64,000 bases of DNA from Tetramitus jugosus (GCA_937625935.1 OW569358.1:434001-498000), one strand, 5' to 3'. Numbered from the stretch's first letter, positions 31,293 through 42,057 are shown. Numbers and translations: made by a program. The notes: a model not told the origin generated them from the letters alone.

Positions 31293-32972
31293 ATGATAAT
31301 GGAACAAGTGGTATCATTCGATCTCAAACAGATTTCCCAGGTGCTATTGCCCCTCGTCATCATTATTCTGTCCATTCTCATCAAGAAATATGTCTACAAT
31401 AAGTCACAAGCAGACATTACCAGTGTCCCACTTGACAAAAAAGAAAAAGTAGTTCATTGGAAAGTTGTGCGTGAAGAACAAGACAAAATCGATGCCACAT
31501 TTTCATCTTGTTTTTCTCCCGACAAGCAACCACATCATAGTGCTTCTTGTTGTTTCATATTGGACCTGGGAAGCAATATGATGAAAGCTGGTTGTTCAAG
31601 AAGACTAAAGAAGCAGAAGCACAATAGTAGTAGTAGTAGTAGTGAGGATGCTGGTGTGGTGGATGCTGTTTCTTTGAATGATGAAGATGATGCAGTTACA
31701 GCATCTGTCACAGAAGAAGATGAAGGTGAAGGTGAAGGTGAAGGTGATGAGGAACAAAATGTTAGGACAGCAGTCTGGGAGCCAAGTGTGAAAGAACCGA
31801 GTGTAATTGGAACGATTCGATCTACAATGGAAGGTTATTTAAACAGGCAGAAAATGATGGGCGCAGACAGTAGAAGAGAACGATTTGGTTCGGATGCCAT
31901 GGAAGAGAGACATTTGTTCAATGTTCATTATCCGATTGAAGACAAGTGCTTGAATAAGAAGGTGGAAAAGTTTGATGCGAGAATTAAGGAATTGATTGGA
32001 CATGCTTGTCATCGAGTGTCGATGAATAGTGATCGTACATTGATGACCAAATCCGACACTGCAATTATTAGTTTATTTGATTCGTGTGAGCCAGATTTGT
32101 GTTCAAAGATTTGTCAGGAAGTGTTCGAAGCCAATGATCGATTGAGTCACATTGACCGAATTATTTTTGCTTCACAACACTCGTTGGCACTGTTTAGTGT
32201 TGGTCTTACAAGTGGTCTTTCCTTGAATGTTGGCTCATTGGACTCTTCCATTGTTCCCATCTATGAGTGTTACAAGATGAATCATTTGAAGAAGTCAATT
32301 CCGATTGGTGGAACACAATTGAATGATATTTTGGGTCGATTGATCTCTGCAGAGAGTAACAGCTCAGTTCACTTGCAACCAACATCCACAGGACTTGAAC
32401 TATTGAAACAAATGAAAGAGAAGTTGTGCTTTGTTTCCAAATCAGCTGTCACTTCAGCCACAGTCAACTCGAGTAACAATAACAACGCCAAGAATCAAAG
32501 GATGGAGAGTTTTGTGCTTCCAGATGGCGTTGAAGTGAAATTGACATTCGAACGTTACTCTTGTCCAGAGTTCCTGTTCAATCCACAGTTCGAATCAAGA
32601 ATGTTCTCCATGAAAGCAGAGGAAACGACAAAGATTGGACTCTGCGAATTGACAATGAATGCCATAACAGAGTTGAAAGAACAGTATGGAAAGGAATTGG
32701 AATCAGTGTATTCTAATCTCGTCGTGTTCGGAGGTACAACGAGATTTCTTGGTTTCTCGAATCGATTCTGCAAGGATTTGAACACTTTGTTGTTGCCAAG
32801 CCAACAGGAAGTCAACGTGTACATGAGAAAGGAGGGACAAGACATGCCGTATCTCGGTGCTCATACATTGTTCCAGCTGTCAGACCGTGTTTTGAATGGC
32901 ATGGCCATTTCAAGGAATGATTTCAATGACATGGGTCCAAGTGTAGTTCAGAGAAAACTTTTGCTGTTGTAA
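31293..32972 (+). CDS. Membrane-anchored actin-like protein (divergent Arp)
   Basis: 559 aa. An N-terminal transmembrane helix (residues about 14-33, VLLPLVIIILSILIKK) precedes an actin fold. Phosphate-1 loop: FILDLGSNMMKAG near 90 (actin DNGSGMCKAG). A Ser/Asp/Glu/Gly-rich insert of about 60 residues follows. Then HLFNVHYPIEDKCL, IIFASQHSLALFSVGLTSG and VPIYECYKM match actin. Where actin has the phosphate-2 loop DSGDG, this protein reads NVGSLDS. The adenosine loop is VVFGGTTRFLGFSNRF and the C-terminus YLGAHTLFQL to FNDMGPSVVQRK mirrors actin's GPSIVHRK. ATP hydrolysis is therefore doubtful. The role is unknown; topology suggests a cytoplasmic actin fold held on a membrane. No named Arp class fits. 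Confidence 0.85.
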   Translation: MIMEQVVSFDLKQISQVLLPLVIIILSILIKKYVYNKSQADITSVPLDKKEKVVHWKVVREEQDKIDATFSSCFSPDKQPHHSASCCFILDLGSNMMKAGCSRRLKKQKHNSSSSSSEDAGVVDAVSLNDEDDAVTASVTEEDEGEGEGEGDEEQNVRTAVWEPSVKEPSVIGTIRSTMEGYLNRQKMMGADSRRERFGSDAMEERHLFNVHYPIEDKCLNKKVEKFDARIKELIGHACHRVSMNSDRTLMTKSDTAIISLFDSCEPDLCSKICQEVFEANDRLSHIDRIIFASQHSLALFSVGLTSGLSLNVGSLDSSIVPIYECYKMNHLKKSIPIGGTQLNDILGRLISAESNSSVHLQPTSTGLELLKQMKEKLCFVSKSAVTSATVNSSNNNNAKNQRMESFVLPDGVEVKLTFERYSCPEFLFNPQFESRMFSMKAEETTKIGLCELTMNAITELKEQYGKELESVYSNLVVFGGTTRFLGFSNRFCKDLNTLLLPSQQEVNVYMRKEGQDMPYLGAHTLFQLSDRVLNGMAISRNDFNDMGPSVVQRKLLLL

Positions 32973-33142
32973 GTTTATAAGATTATAAAATGAAATTTTG
33001 AATTTATTGCTATGGCTCTTATGCCTTGGCAATTTTGAGGAACAATTTGTCTTTAGAGATCGTTCCAAGCTCTGTAACATCCATACGACAGTAATAAAAG
33101 TAATGTGCGTTCCAATTGACAAATTGAGTGTCAATTAAAAAC

Positions 33143-33941
33143 TTAAATCGAATCAAGGAATCGAATTGCCTTTGGAGATGCTTGAGGCACATGACCAGAA
33201 ATAACGCTACCACCAGGAGTCGTAGCATTGGTTCTTCTCTTCTTTTGTGGTGTCAACTCTACATTCTCCGTATTGTAACACCTTCTACAGACAGCAATAT
33301 ACTTGTCTGAGCCTCCAATGACCTCTGTTTGCTCTTCATTGGTAATACGTCTGCTGTAGGCAGCATCTCTCTGACAAACCATGCAAACAGCTTTTAGCTT
33401 TACCACGTGCTCACACAGTGGAATCAAATCGCAAACAGAACCAAACGGCTTTCTCAAAAAATCACCGTCGAGCGCGCTTACAATGACCACTTTTCCTTCA
33501 TTGGCAGCAAACTCTGCAAATGGGAGTAAATCAGGGAAGAATTGACCTTCATCAATACCCAGGATATCAATCTCTGGCAACAAGTGCTTAATCTTGTTCA
33601 GTTCATCTGTAGCTACAGTTTTCACATCATTTTTAACGACGCGATCATGTGTAGCTATACAGTGCTCATCGTACCTAGTGTCACGAATGTACTTGATCAA
33701 TAGGCAGTTCTTCTTTGCTATTTGATATCTGGAGACTCGACGTATGAGCTCGGATGATTTTCCTGTAAATGTGTGTGCAAAGAAAGCGCGCGATCGCAGT
33801 CAGAAATCAAAATGCATTGTGAAAAAAAATTACACAGAAACTGTGTGAAATCATGATGAGAAAAAGCTTACCTGCGAACATGGGTCCCAAGATCAATTGA
33901 ATGTTGCCAGTGAATCGTTCGTCTGCGTAGCAAGTGGACAT
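33143..33941 (-). CDS. Thymidine kinase (TK1 type)
   Basis: Two exons, 33941-33872 and 33762-33143, with a 109-nt intron (GTAAGC to TTTACAG); 229 aa. The intron splits the P-loop, and splicing restores GPMFAGKSSELIRR. Also present are the Walker B/DEGQFF element (ILGIDEGQFFPDL), the FLRKPFG loop, the zinc ribbon with CMVC and CRRC pairs, and the lasso loop EVIGGSDKYIAVC. It phosphorylates thymidine in the cytosolic dTTP salvage pathway. The Lys/Arg-rich tail near residue 200 (PQKKRRTNATTPGG) may be a nuclear or regulatory signal, as TK1 C-termini often are. Length is close to human TK1 (234 aa). Confidence 0.94.
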
Positions 33942-34316
33942 TTTTGTTGTTGTTGTGTGATTGGCACCTGATTAGCTCAAGTTGTCTTTGTTGTGTTTTT
34001 TTTGTATCTGAACAACCTGACCATCAAACTGCAGAAGTTCCAGAGAATGATCGCACAGAAAAGCGTAACGGAAAAACAACAAAAGAAATTTTCTTGTTGT
34101 CGCGGAAACTGCCAGACAGTTGGCGTTACGTCTGGAGGTGGATTGTGGGTTGATGCGTTGGTGCATTTACGGAATTGTTGATCGAATACTTTGCCGAGTA
34201 TTTGATCCTTGACATGAACAACAAATGTCAACAAACTGTGACCTTGCGAGTGTTGACTTGTTCGTCTCCTTGATATATTCCTCTGTCCCGTGAGAAGAAC
34301 ACTCAGAATACTGCAG
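33942..34316. other. Spacer between NAF1 end and TK start
   Basis: 375 nt on the minus strand holding the NAF1 3' UTR and TK leader. Short open frames here start without ATG or resemble nothing. No RNA gene was recognised. Confidence 0.45.
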
Positions 34317-36203
34317 TTAGTCATTCTGGGCTGGTGATGGACTGTGCGGTGGACTGCACGGGACATATGAAGGATAGTCTGTCACAGGTTCATACGCTGG
34401 TGTCTCATGTTGAGGTGACCCAGGAGCGGGCACCATTTGATTGAATAACTTGGCAAAGTCAGAATAGTCCACTGGATGGCCTTCGTCACCTGTGGCATAT
34501 GGATGATATCTACCGCCTCTTCCACGTCCTCTGCCCCGGCCTCTCACCATGCCTCCTCTTCCTCTGGCTGATCCACGGGAGCCTCCTCTGCCTCTACCTC
34601 TAGTGTTAGCGAATTGCATATCGGTTGAATTGTTGTGAGAAACCTTTTGTCTCTTTCTCTTGTTCGATTTTGCCTCGTCCTCGTCATCAGAGAATTCTAC
34701 ATCCAATTCCATATCCTTCTCTCCTGTGCCGTCAGATCCCTTGATTGTGGAATCAATCACATTCGATACGTTCAAGATGGAGGAATGTTGAATAACAAAA
34801 TACAAGGTATTTCCTGTCAAGTTTGCCAATGGCTCCACAACTGCTTCCTCCTTTGATGGAATTGGTTGTTCCTCTGATTTCTGTTCTTCCTCCGCTTGTT
34901 CTGATTCCAGAACAATATCCAAGTCTTGTTCAACTTCATCCTCTTGCATATCCATGGGTTGATCCACAGACGGTTTCTCCTGTTGTTCCGTCGTAATTGC
35001 TTCCTTTACAGACTCGAGAGGTTGCTCCTTATCGACAGAATTCTCGTTCATTTGAGTTTGTTGTTCCTCCACTATTGACTGCTCTTGTTGAATTGTTTCA
35101 GCAACTACATGATCAACTGGTGCTGCAGTAGACTCCTCTGTCGACACCGTTTCTAGTGCTGGTGCAGGCTGAACAATTGCCAAGCGATAGAATGGTTGAT
35201 GAACAGGACCAAAAATATCCACAATCTTACCAACTGGTTTTCTGTTCTCATCAAACACAACTGTTCCCTCACCAACTCTCAACAACAATGTGTTTCTCCA
35301 TTCTTCCTCTTGTCTCTTGAACTCTGCACTCTGACTCATCATCTTCTCTCTCTGTTTCTGGAGCATTCTCCTGTTGACTAGTTCATTCATCGCATCCGAA
35401 TTTGGAGTAATGACAACTGTTGTTGTCGTTGTTGGCTGAAACACTTGTGGTGCCACCGTTCTCATCAGAGACTCTGCATTCTCAACCTTGCTATCATCAT
35501 TTTCATCTTCTTCATCATACTGACCACCAATATGAATATCGTTATCGTCACTTGGGTTCACTAGAACTGCATCAGCAGAAGTAACACCCGTCTTCTTGTT
35601 CTTTTGCTGTTCATCCCAAACTCTTTGACCAGTAGTGTACTCGTTGTCAGCACGAATCACAACAGTGTTCATAATATGAGATGTGACTTGTCCCAATGCA
35701 ATCAACTCAACATGCTCTGGTAATTGAATATTTCGAATCCAATCTTCGACTTGTTCCTTTGAAATCATCATCATATTTGATGAAGCACTCGCAGCATCCT
35801 TTGATTCTTCCTCTCGTTTTCTCTTTAAATCATTTGCTGTGCTTTGTTTTTGCGATAGTTGTTGAATGTCTGTTGTTGTTGTTGTTGGTCGCTTGAAATC
35901 AGAGTGAGCAGTTTTCTTTGTGAAACCGTACATTTTTTCCATCAACTCCGACTCCGAATCGGAGTCACTATCGGCGGAGACAGCGGCAGCAGAGTCACTG
36001 TCATCGTCCGATGATGATGATGAAGAGGAAGAAGAAGAGTCTGATTCATCATCACTCGAGTCGTCTGATGATGATGTCTTCTTCGATTCGTCATTGCTTG
36101 TTTTCGTTAGAATTGAATTTTGTTGTTCATCGTTGATGATTGGGTTACTTTGTTGGTTGGCAACAGCTTCATCATCAGCAGGTTTGGAGAATAAACTACC
36201 CAT
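34317..36203 (-). CDS. NAF1: H/ACA snoRNP assembly factor NAF1
   Basis: 628 aa, start MGSLFSKPADD. A central GAR1/NAF1 beta-barrel is visible in two parts: HVELIALGQVTSHIMNTVVI near residue 165, and GEGTVVFDENRKPVGKIVDIFGPVHQPFYRL near 330, the NAF1 signature for cradling NOP10/dyskerin-type CBF5 before GAR1 replaces it. The block between them is interrupted by a long charged insert. The C-terminus is RGG-rich (GRGRGRGRGGRYHP) with a basic NLS (NKRKRQK), then a Pro-rich tail. The N-terminus has an acidic Ser/Asp repeat. By family it acts in the nucleus in box H/ACA and telomerase RNP biogenesis. MGSLFSK also fits an N-myristoylation consensus, unexpected for a nuclear factor. Confidence 0.92.
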   Translation of the reverse strand: MGSLFSKPADDEAVANQQSNPIINDEQQNSILTKTSNDESKKTSSSDDSSDDESDSSSSSSSSSSDDDSDSAAAVSADSDSDSESELMEKMYGFTKKTAHSDFKRPTTTTTDIQQLSQKQSTANDLKRKREEESKDAASASSNMMMISKEQVEDWIRNIQLPEHVELIALGQVTSHIMNTVVIRADNEYTTGQRVWDEQQKNKKTGVTSADAVLVNPSDDNDIHIGGQYDEEDENDDSKVENAESLMRTVAPQVFQPTTTTTVVITPNSDAMNELVNRRMLQKQREKMMSQSAEFKRQEEEWRNTLLLRVGEGTVVFDENRKPVGKIVDIFGPVHQPFYRLAIVQPAPALETVSTEESTAAPVDHVVAETIQQEQSIVEEQQTQMNENSVDKEQPLESVKEAITTEQQEKPSVDQPMDMQEDEVEQDLDIVLESEQAEEEQKSEEQPIPSKEEAVVEPLANLTGNTLYFVIQHSSILNVSNVIDSTIKGSDGTGEKDMELDVEFSDDEDEAKSNKRKRQKVSHNNSTDMQFANTRGRGRGGSRGSARGRGGMVRGRGRGRGRGGRYHPYATGDEGHPVDYSDFAKLFNQMVPAPGSPQHETPAYEPVTDYPSYVPCSPPHSPSPAQND

Positions 36204-36398
36204 GATGATTTGTATTGTTGTTGTTGTGTTTTTGTTAGCAGTGTGAAAACAGGAACCTTCAATGATTTTTTGTTAAAACAACTCCTCCCCGACACTGTAA
36301 AAAAAAATTCCAACAAATTGTTGAAGAAGAGCATCCCGCAAAACTCACATAACAAAATCGTCACAACACCTCCTTCCCGCAAAAACCTTCACTCTTTG

Positions 36399-38216
36399 AT
36401 GGCCTCAACCACGAACAAGCAACCATTGGCAAACAAAAAGAAAAAATCAAAGAAGTCATCTTCATCATCATCATCTTCGTCATCATCATTTCCAACCATG
36501 ACGACACCAATTGTTGGCTCCTCTTCTGCTTCTTCTAGCAAATCACAAAAAAAATCAAAATCGCAACAACCAAGAGCTCAACATGCAAGCACAACAACAA
36601 CAACAACTCCAGCGACAATCTCAACCAGCTCGATCAGTGACTCTGAAGATGAATCAACCACACCTTCCACAACAACATCATCATCATCATCAGTACCATT
36701 CTCAACATCCACAGCAGCAGTCAACAAACTCAAGACCATGTTTGCAAACAAGACAAATCGATCATTGATCAGAATTTTACCATCATCATCATCACGCATG
36801 GATCAAAATCCTTCAACTCAACAATCACAACAAAAAGTATCATCATCATCATCATCCGCTTCTACTACCAACAAGAAGAAGAAGAAGAATGGTCATCCAG
36901 CAACCACTTCTTCTTCTACTGCGAAAAAGACGACCAAGAAAACCAACACAAGTGAAGCTTATGATAGTGAAGAAGAAGAGTATGATTACAACGATGAAGA
37001 AGAAGAAGAAGAAGAAGAGTATGATAATGGAAATGAAGAAGAAGAAGATGATGAAAATAATGATGATGATGATGATGATGATGATAGTGAGAATGAGGAA
37101 GATAATATCACATCTGCGACGAGTACTGCTCCTGCTGCATCATCATCAACTACTGTTATTAACACTGCTAGTAATACTAGTGATACTATGATCGATAGTG
37201 CGAATGGTAATAGTAGTGGTGTTGGAAGTAGCAGTAGTCATAGTGCTGATAAGAGTCAACTTGTCATGATGCGTTGTGCGTGCTGTGGACAACAGGTTAG
37301 CCTTGAATCTGCACCTTTTCATGTTGGTAATGAAGTGTTGAAAGAGTGGTACTTGAAAGTGTTTCCTCATGTAGCAGCAAAAAGGGATGACCGTGCCTGT
37401 AACAAGTGCTATCGTAAAGTATCCCGCATGAGAAGGGCTGATCCAGAAGCCGCAGAGGCTTCTGCTGCTGCAACTGCAGCTGCTTCTGTCCCTTCAACTG
37501 CTCCTGCTTCTAATTCTGCTCCTTCGACTGTTGATTCACAGGCTGCTTCTGCGGGTAACACTGTGAAAGCAACACCACCGAAATCAAAGAAATCATCCAG
37601 TCAGAGCACCAGCAATAGTGGAAGTAAGAGACCGAGGGACTCTCCCGGAATTGATACTTTCTTCCCAAAGAAGCCCAAGGTGACAACCGTACAGGAGTCT
37701 CCCGTACCAGCAGCTCGCAGTTCTGTACCATCGCACGCACAAGCAACAACAATAGAGACAGCCGTGTTGATACCTGATTCTGATGAGGTGATGGAGTGTC
37801 CTCAGACCCCTGGCGAGCCAACAGAGGTTGAAGTCGTCTCTGATACAACAAACGATTCTAGTGTGATTACTACCAACGCGATCACCGTAGCACCTGACAG
37901 GTTGATTCGTACCGATATTCTCTTGGAATTCAGAAGGCAAGCCGCTCCAACGAACGATTATGTGCACATGGTGCCTATTTTCAATGCAAGCCCCAGCCTG
38001 CCCGATTTTATTAATGTGATCCAGGAGGCTTGGCGTGGCCTACCAAAAAGAGCCGGCGATACTGAGAACTTCTCTTTCATAAGGTTGCAAAGAGCAGTGA
38101 AAGACTTTTCAGGAGAGATAGCGTACGTAGACATGCTGAACTCCAATGTGTTCGAGATTTATCCAATTAGACAATTAGAAAAATTTGTTGTGCTTCAACC
38201 TGCTCTTGAATCATAA
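36399..38216 (+). CDS. Ser-rich protein with CxxC zinc knuckle
   Basis: 605 aa from ATG 36399. The first about 280 residues are low complexity: Lys/Ser, Thr, then Glu/Asp runs. Near residue 290 a compact cysteine module appears, RCACCGQQV with a downstream CNKCYRKV about 35 residues later, consistent with a four-Cys zinc site. After a Ser/Ala/Thr linker there is PGIDTFFPKKPK, which resembles a PCNA-interacting (PIP) box lacking the leading Gln. The last about 100 residues look folded (LIRTDILLEFRR, LPDFINVIQEAWRGLP). A nuclear DNA-associated role is inference. Divergent from NAF1 (195-nt leader); no family recognised. Confidence 0.78.
   Translation: MASTTNKQPLANKKKKSKKSSSSSSSSSSSFPTMTTPIVGSSSASSSKSQKKSKSQQPRAQHASTTTTTTPATISTSSISDSEDESTTPSTTTSSSSSVPFSTSTAAVNKLKTMFANKTNRSLIRILPSSSSRMDQNPSTQQSQQKVSSSSSSASTTNKKKKKNGHPATTSSSTAKKTTKKTNTSEAYDSEEEEYDYNDEEEEEEEEYDNGNEEEEDDENNDDDDDDDDSENEEDNITSATSTAPAASSSTTVINTASNTSDTMIDSANGNSSGVGSSSSHSADKSQLVMMRCACCGQQVSLESAPFHVGNEVLKEWYLKVFPHVAAKRDDRACNKCYRKVSRMRRADPEAAEASAAATAAASVPSTAPASNSAPSTVDSQAASAGNTVKATPPKSKKSSSQSTSNSGSKRPRDSPGIDTFFPKKPKVTTVQESPVPAARSSVPSHAQATTIETAVLIPDSDEVMECPQTPGEPTEVEVVSDTTNDSSVITTNAITVAPDRLIRTDILLEFRRQAAPTNDYVHMVPIFNASPSLPDFINVIQEAWRGLPKRAGDTENFSFIRLQRAVKDFSGEIAYVDMLNSNVFEIYPIRQLEKFVVLQPALES
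36963..37106 (+). repeat. GAA/GAT codon repeat (Glu/Asp tract)
   Basis: Near-perfect GAA and GAT triplet runs encoding acidic tracts in the zinc-knuckle gene; likely prone to replication slippage. Confidence 0.85.
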
Positions 38217-38273
38217 ATTAATTGATTTTACACACGATCCGATAAGAGTTGCAATCGATCTTGAAGATTAGTT

Positions 38274-39935
38274 TTACACATTTCGATTGTTTTGTTTTCT
38301 GGGAAGAGGGTGGATCATGTCTTCTGGCTTCACATACTTGTCGAATTCCTCGCCAGTCAACAAGCCCAGTTCAACCACAACTTGTTTCAAACTCTTATTC
38401 TCTGCGTACGCCTTCTTGGCTACTTTTGCTGCATTATCATATCCAATGTGTGGGTTCAATGCCGTGACCAGCATCAAACTTCTTTCCAGATGACCCTTGA
38501 TAACATCTTCATCAGGAATAATTCCTCTGACACAGTGCTCCTCAAAACTAATGACAGCATCAGCCAACAAGCGACCCGATCTCAAAACATTGGAGATGAC
38601 AAGCGGGGCGAATACATTGAGTTGGAAGTGACCATTGCTAGCACCAATTGTCACTGCAACATGATTTCCTTGAACTTGTGCACAAACCATTGTTAATGCC
38701 TCACATTGAGTTGGATTCACCTTTCCTGGCATGATTGAACTGCCTGGCTCATTGCTTGGCAATCTCAATTCCTGAAGGCCACTTCTAGGACCAGAGCCCA
38801 AGAATCGAACATCGTTTGCAATCTTGAACAACGATGCAGAGACTGTGTTCAATGCAGCACTCAATTGAAGCAGAGCATCTTGAGTGCTCAGCGCTTCAAA
38901 CTTGTTGGGTGCACTCACAAATGGCAATCCTGTCATGCGACTCAACTCCTGAGCTACATCTTCTCCAAATCCTTCAACAGCGTTCAATCCAGTTCCCACA
39001 GCTGTACCACCGAGCGCAAGCTCAAACACACCATCGTTCAGTGCACTCTTGATACGCTTGATTCCGTTTTCGACCATTTGAGCCCATGCACTCACTTCTT
39101 GGCCCAGTGTCAATGGAGTAGCATCCATCGTATGTGTTCTACCAATCTTGATAATGTGAGACCATCTCTTTTCACAATCTCTCAATGTAGAAGCCAGTGT
39201 TTGCAAAGCAGGAATCCAATGATTGTGAGCTTGCATCGCAGCAGCAATGTGCATTGCTGTTGGGAACGTGTCGTTGCTTGATTGACCACGATTGACATGA
39301 TCGTTCGGATGAATGAGCTTGCTGCCTAGTTGGCCACCCAGGAGCTCGATGCATCGATTAGAGATGACTTCATTAATGTTCATGTTGGTTTGAGTTCCTG
39401 ATCCCGTTTGCCAAATGACCAATGGAAAATGATCCATTAGCTTTTCATCAGCGAGCTCTTGAGACACTCGCTGAATGAGTTCAGAGTGTTCCTTGCTGAG
39501 ACCGTTGGCCACATTGACCTTTGCACAAGCTTTTTTGAGCAAGCCGTAAGCTTGTATCAATTCGGAGGGCATGCGTTCGCGCTCATTTTGTCCTATTTTA
39601 AAATTTTGTAAGCTTCGCTGAGTTTGAGCGCCCCAGTACTTGTCGCTTGGCACTTGGATGGGTCCGATAGAGTCTGTTTCTGTGCGGTAGTTGGTGCTAT
39701 TGCCGATGGATGATGATGACATCTTGTTGGATCTTGTTGTTGTTGTTGTTGTGATCGTTCGGAAGTGACTCTGTTGTTGAGAGGAAGATTTTTGTTGAGA
39801 TCGGGTGATGGGATTGTCTTGTTGGATCGATCGGGAAATATTGTTGGTGGTGGGCAAGACACGACAGGTCAGGTGGTAGTAGTATTCAGTGTGGGTTGAG
39901 CTTCTGATCGTGGATCTAACTGCTTTGGATAGCAT
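38274..39935 (-). CDS. Class II fumarase (FumC/FH type)
   Basis: 553 aa. The fold is that of the fumarase/aspartase superfamily: [19 protein letters not shown], the substrate-binding [14 protein letters not shown] and [27 protein letters not shown], and the signature [15 protein letters not shown] near residue 400 with the catalytic Ser in the loop. It interconverts fumarate and malate. The first about 70 residues ([20 protein letters not shown], then TTTTTRSNK) are basic and lack acids, a likely mitochondrial presequence. An internal ATG at 39722 (MSSSSIGN), just before the conserved start, could give a cytosolic form. The neighbour on the same strand is a non-homologous class I fumarase with the same reaction, 177 nt upstream. 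Confidence 0.95.
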   Translation of the reverse strand: MLSKAVRSTIRSSTHTEYYYHLTCRVLPTTNNISRSIQQDNPITRSQQKSSSQQQSHFRTITTTTTTRSNKMSSSSIGNSTNYRTETDSIGPIQVPSDKYWGAQTQRSLQNFKIGQNERERMPSELIQAYGLLKKACAKVNVANGLSKEHSELIQRVSQELADEKLMDHFPLVIWQTGSGTQTNMNINEVISNRCIELLGGQLGSKLIHPNDHVNRGQSSNDTFPTAMHIAAAMQAHNHWIPALQTLASTLRDCEKRWSHIIKIGRTHTMDATPLTLGQEVSAWAQMVENGIKRIKSALNDGVFELALGGTAVGTGLNAVEGFGEDVAQELSRMTGLPFVSAPNKFEALSTQDALLQLSAALNTVSASLFKIANDVRFLGSGPRSGLQELRLPSNEPGSSIMPGKVNPTQCEALTMVCAQVQGNHVAVTIGASNGHFQLNVFAPLVISNVLRSGRLLADAVISFEEHCVRGIIPDEDVIKGHLERSLMLVTALNPHIGYDNAAKVAKKAYAENKSLKQVVVELGLLTGEEFDKYVKPEDMIHPLPRKQNNRNV

Positions 39936-40112
39936 AATGTGACAAAATGTTTGATAGTGAGGTGTTTCAATTGGTTTGGTTTCTGGTCTTTATTGTGCGA
40001 GACAATTCTGATGATCTGGTGAGCCAAGCAAGCAATACAAACCAAAAATATCACCGGATGTCAGAAAATGGACTTTACAGATTTGTTGTTGTGCGTCGTG
40101 TAAACTTTCAAT

Positions 40113-41861
40113 TTACTTTCCCAAGAATTCTTGGAAGAAATCATTGCCCTTGTCGTCAACCACGATGAAAGCTGGGAAGTCTTCGACTTCAATTCTCCAT
40201 ATGGCTTCCATACCTAGCTCAGGATACTCGACAACTTCAACCTTCTTAATATTTGTTTGAGCAAGGATGGCAGCTGGACCACCGATAGATCCCAAATAGA
40301 ATCCGCCATTATCCTTGCAAGCTCTTGTTACATCCTTGCTTCTGTTACCCTTGGCAAGTGAAATCATACTACCACCATTCTTTTGCAATAGATCGACATA
40401 GGAGTCCATTCTACCAGCAGTGGTTGGACCAAAGGAACCAGAAGCATAACCATCAGGTGTCTTGGCTGGACCTGCGTAGTAAATGATGTGGTTCTTGATG
40501 TGATCTGGCAAGCCCTCTCCTCTGTCCAATCTTTCCTTGAGCTTGGCGTGGGCAATATCACGAGCAACGATCAATGGACCAGAGAGCGACAATCTGGTCT
40601 TGATTGGATACTTGCTCAATGTCTTCAAAATGTCTTGCATTGGTTGATTCAAGTCAATCTTGACGACTTCACTACCCAAATCCGTCTCAGTTACCTCTGG
40701 GAGATACTTGGCTGGATCAGCTTCCAACTGTTCCAAGAAGATACCATCCTTGGTAATCTTACCCATGGCTTGTCTATCAGCAGAGCATGAAACACCGAGA
40801 CCAACAGGACAGGAAGCACCGTGACGAGGCAATCTGATCACTCTAATATCGTGACAGAAGTACTTGCCACCGAATTGAGCACCAATACCAATCTTTTGAG
40901 TCATTTCTAGAATTTGCTTCTCCAACTCCAAATCTCTGAACGCTCTTCCAGATGCATTGCCACTAGTTGGCAAATCATCATAATATCTGGCACTGGCGAG
41001 CTTGACAGTCTTGAGATTCATCTCAGCACTCAATCCACCAATGACAATAGCCAAATGGTATGGTGGACAAGCAGATGTTCCAATATGCTTAATCTCCTTC
41101 TCCAAAAACTTGAGCAACGACTCTGGGTTCAACAGAGCTTTTGTCTGTTGGAACAAGAAGGTCTTGTTTGCGCTACCACCTCCCTTGGCCATAAACAAAA
41201 ACTTGTACTCGTCACCATCAATCGCATACAACTCAATCTGAGCAGGCAAATTAGTTCCAGTGTTCTTCTCCTCGTACATGGTCAGAGGAGCCACTTGAGA
41301 ATATCTCAAATATTGCTCAGTGTACGTCTTTGATACACCCTTGCTAATGGATGCCTCATCGTTGCCATTGGTCCAAACATCTGAACCTCTCTTACCAATC
41401 ACAATCGCTGTTCCAGTGTCTTGACAACCAGGCAATTTTCTGCCTGATGCAATCACTGCATTCTTGAGCAGAGTACCAGCGACAAACTTGTCATTCTTTG
41501 AGGCTTCAGGGTCCTTCAAAATGTTGGATAATTGTTGCAAGTGACCTGGACGCAACATGTACTGAATATCACTCATGGCAGCCTCAGTAAGCTTTTGAAT
41601 ACCCTCTGGATCGACTTTTAGCACTTGTCTTGTCTCACCAGTGCTCTCATCCTTTAATGTCACAGTTTTTACGTGATCCTTGGTGACCAATCTGTATGGT
41701 GTTGGATTTGGACTGTTCTTGTGATTCAATTGGAACAATTCTTCATAGCTATTGGTGTTACTGCTAGTGGTGCTGCCATGTCTGAGCTGATGACGTTGTT
41801 GTTGTTGTTGCAACAATTGGAACACAGTGTTGCTTCTTCTTTGGACAGTGTGTCTGAACAT
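40113..41861 (-). CDS. Class I (Fe-S) fumarase
   Basis: 582 aa, in the size range of Leishmania-type class I fumarases (about 550-570). The three cluster-ligand cysteines are present: [10 protein letters not shown] near residue 144, [16 protein letters not shown] near 263 and [10 protein letters not shown] near 358. Other hallmarks are [28 protein letters not shown] and the beta-domain [15 protein letters not shown]. The [4Fe-4S] cluster abstracts water in the fumarate-malate reaction and is oxygen sensitive. The N-terminus [19 protein letters not shown] looks like a mitochondrial presequence. Maturation would depend on the ISC pathway, including NFS1 encoded here. Divergent from the coiled-coil gene at 42058. 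Confidence 0.96.
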   Translation of the reverse strand: MFRHTVQRRSNTVFQLLQQQQQRHQLRHGSTTSSNTNSYEELFQLNHKNSPNPTPYRLVTKDHVKTVTLKDESTGETRQVLKVDPEGIQKLTEAAMSDIQYMLRPGHLQQLSNILKDPEASKNDKFVAGTLLKNAVIASGRKLPGCQDTGTAIVIGKRGSDVWTNGNDEASISKGVSKTYTEQYLRYSQVAPLTMYEEKNTGTNLPAQIELYAIDGDEYKFLFMAKGGGSANKTFLFQQTKALLNPESLLKFLEKEIKHIGTSACPPYHLAIVIGGLSAEMNLKTVKLASARYYDDLPTSGNASGRAFRDLELEKQILEMTQKIGIGAQFGGKYFCHDIRVIRLPRHGASCPVGLGVSCSADRQAMGKITKDGIFLEQLEADPAKYLPEVTETDLGSEVVKIDLNQPMQDILKTLSKYPIKTRLSLSGPLIVARDIAHAKLKERLDRGEGLPDHIKNHIIYYAGPAKTPDGYASGSFGPTTAGRMDSYVDLLQKNGGSMISLAKGNRSKDVTRACKDNGGFYLGSIGGPAAILAQTNIKKVEVVEYPELGMEAIWRIEVEDFPAFIVVDDKGNDFFQEFLGK

Positions 41862-42057
41862 TGTTCAACGATGCCTAAATCAATTCACAGAAATTGTTGT
41901 TGTTGGTTGTTGGTTGTTGTTTTGATTTTTCCCTGTGAGTGGTTTATTATCCGACGATTGAAAAATTCCCGCGAACTTGCGGGCGGGTTTTGGTATCCTG
42001 CGAATTTACAATGCCAGTGGTGCATTCGCTCGCAGCAGCACACGCACACAAATAGCC

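Noticed and set aside
33993-34181. 62-codon plus-strand frame between TK and NAF1
   Set aside because: Starts with a non-ATG codon and has no family resemblance.
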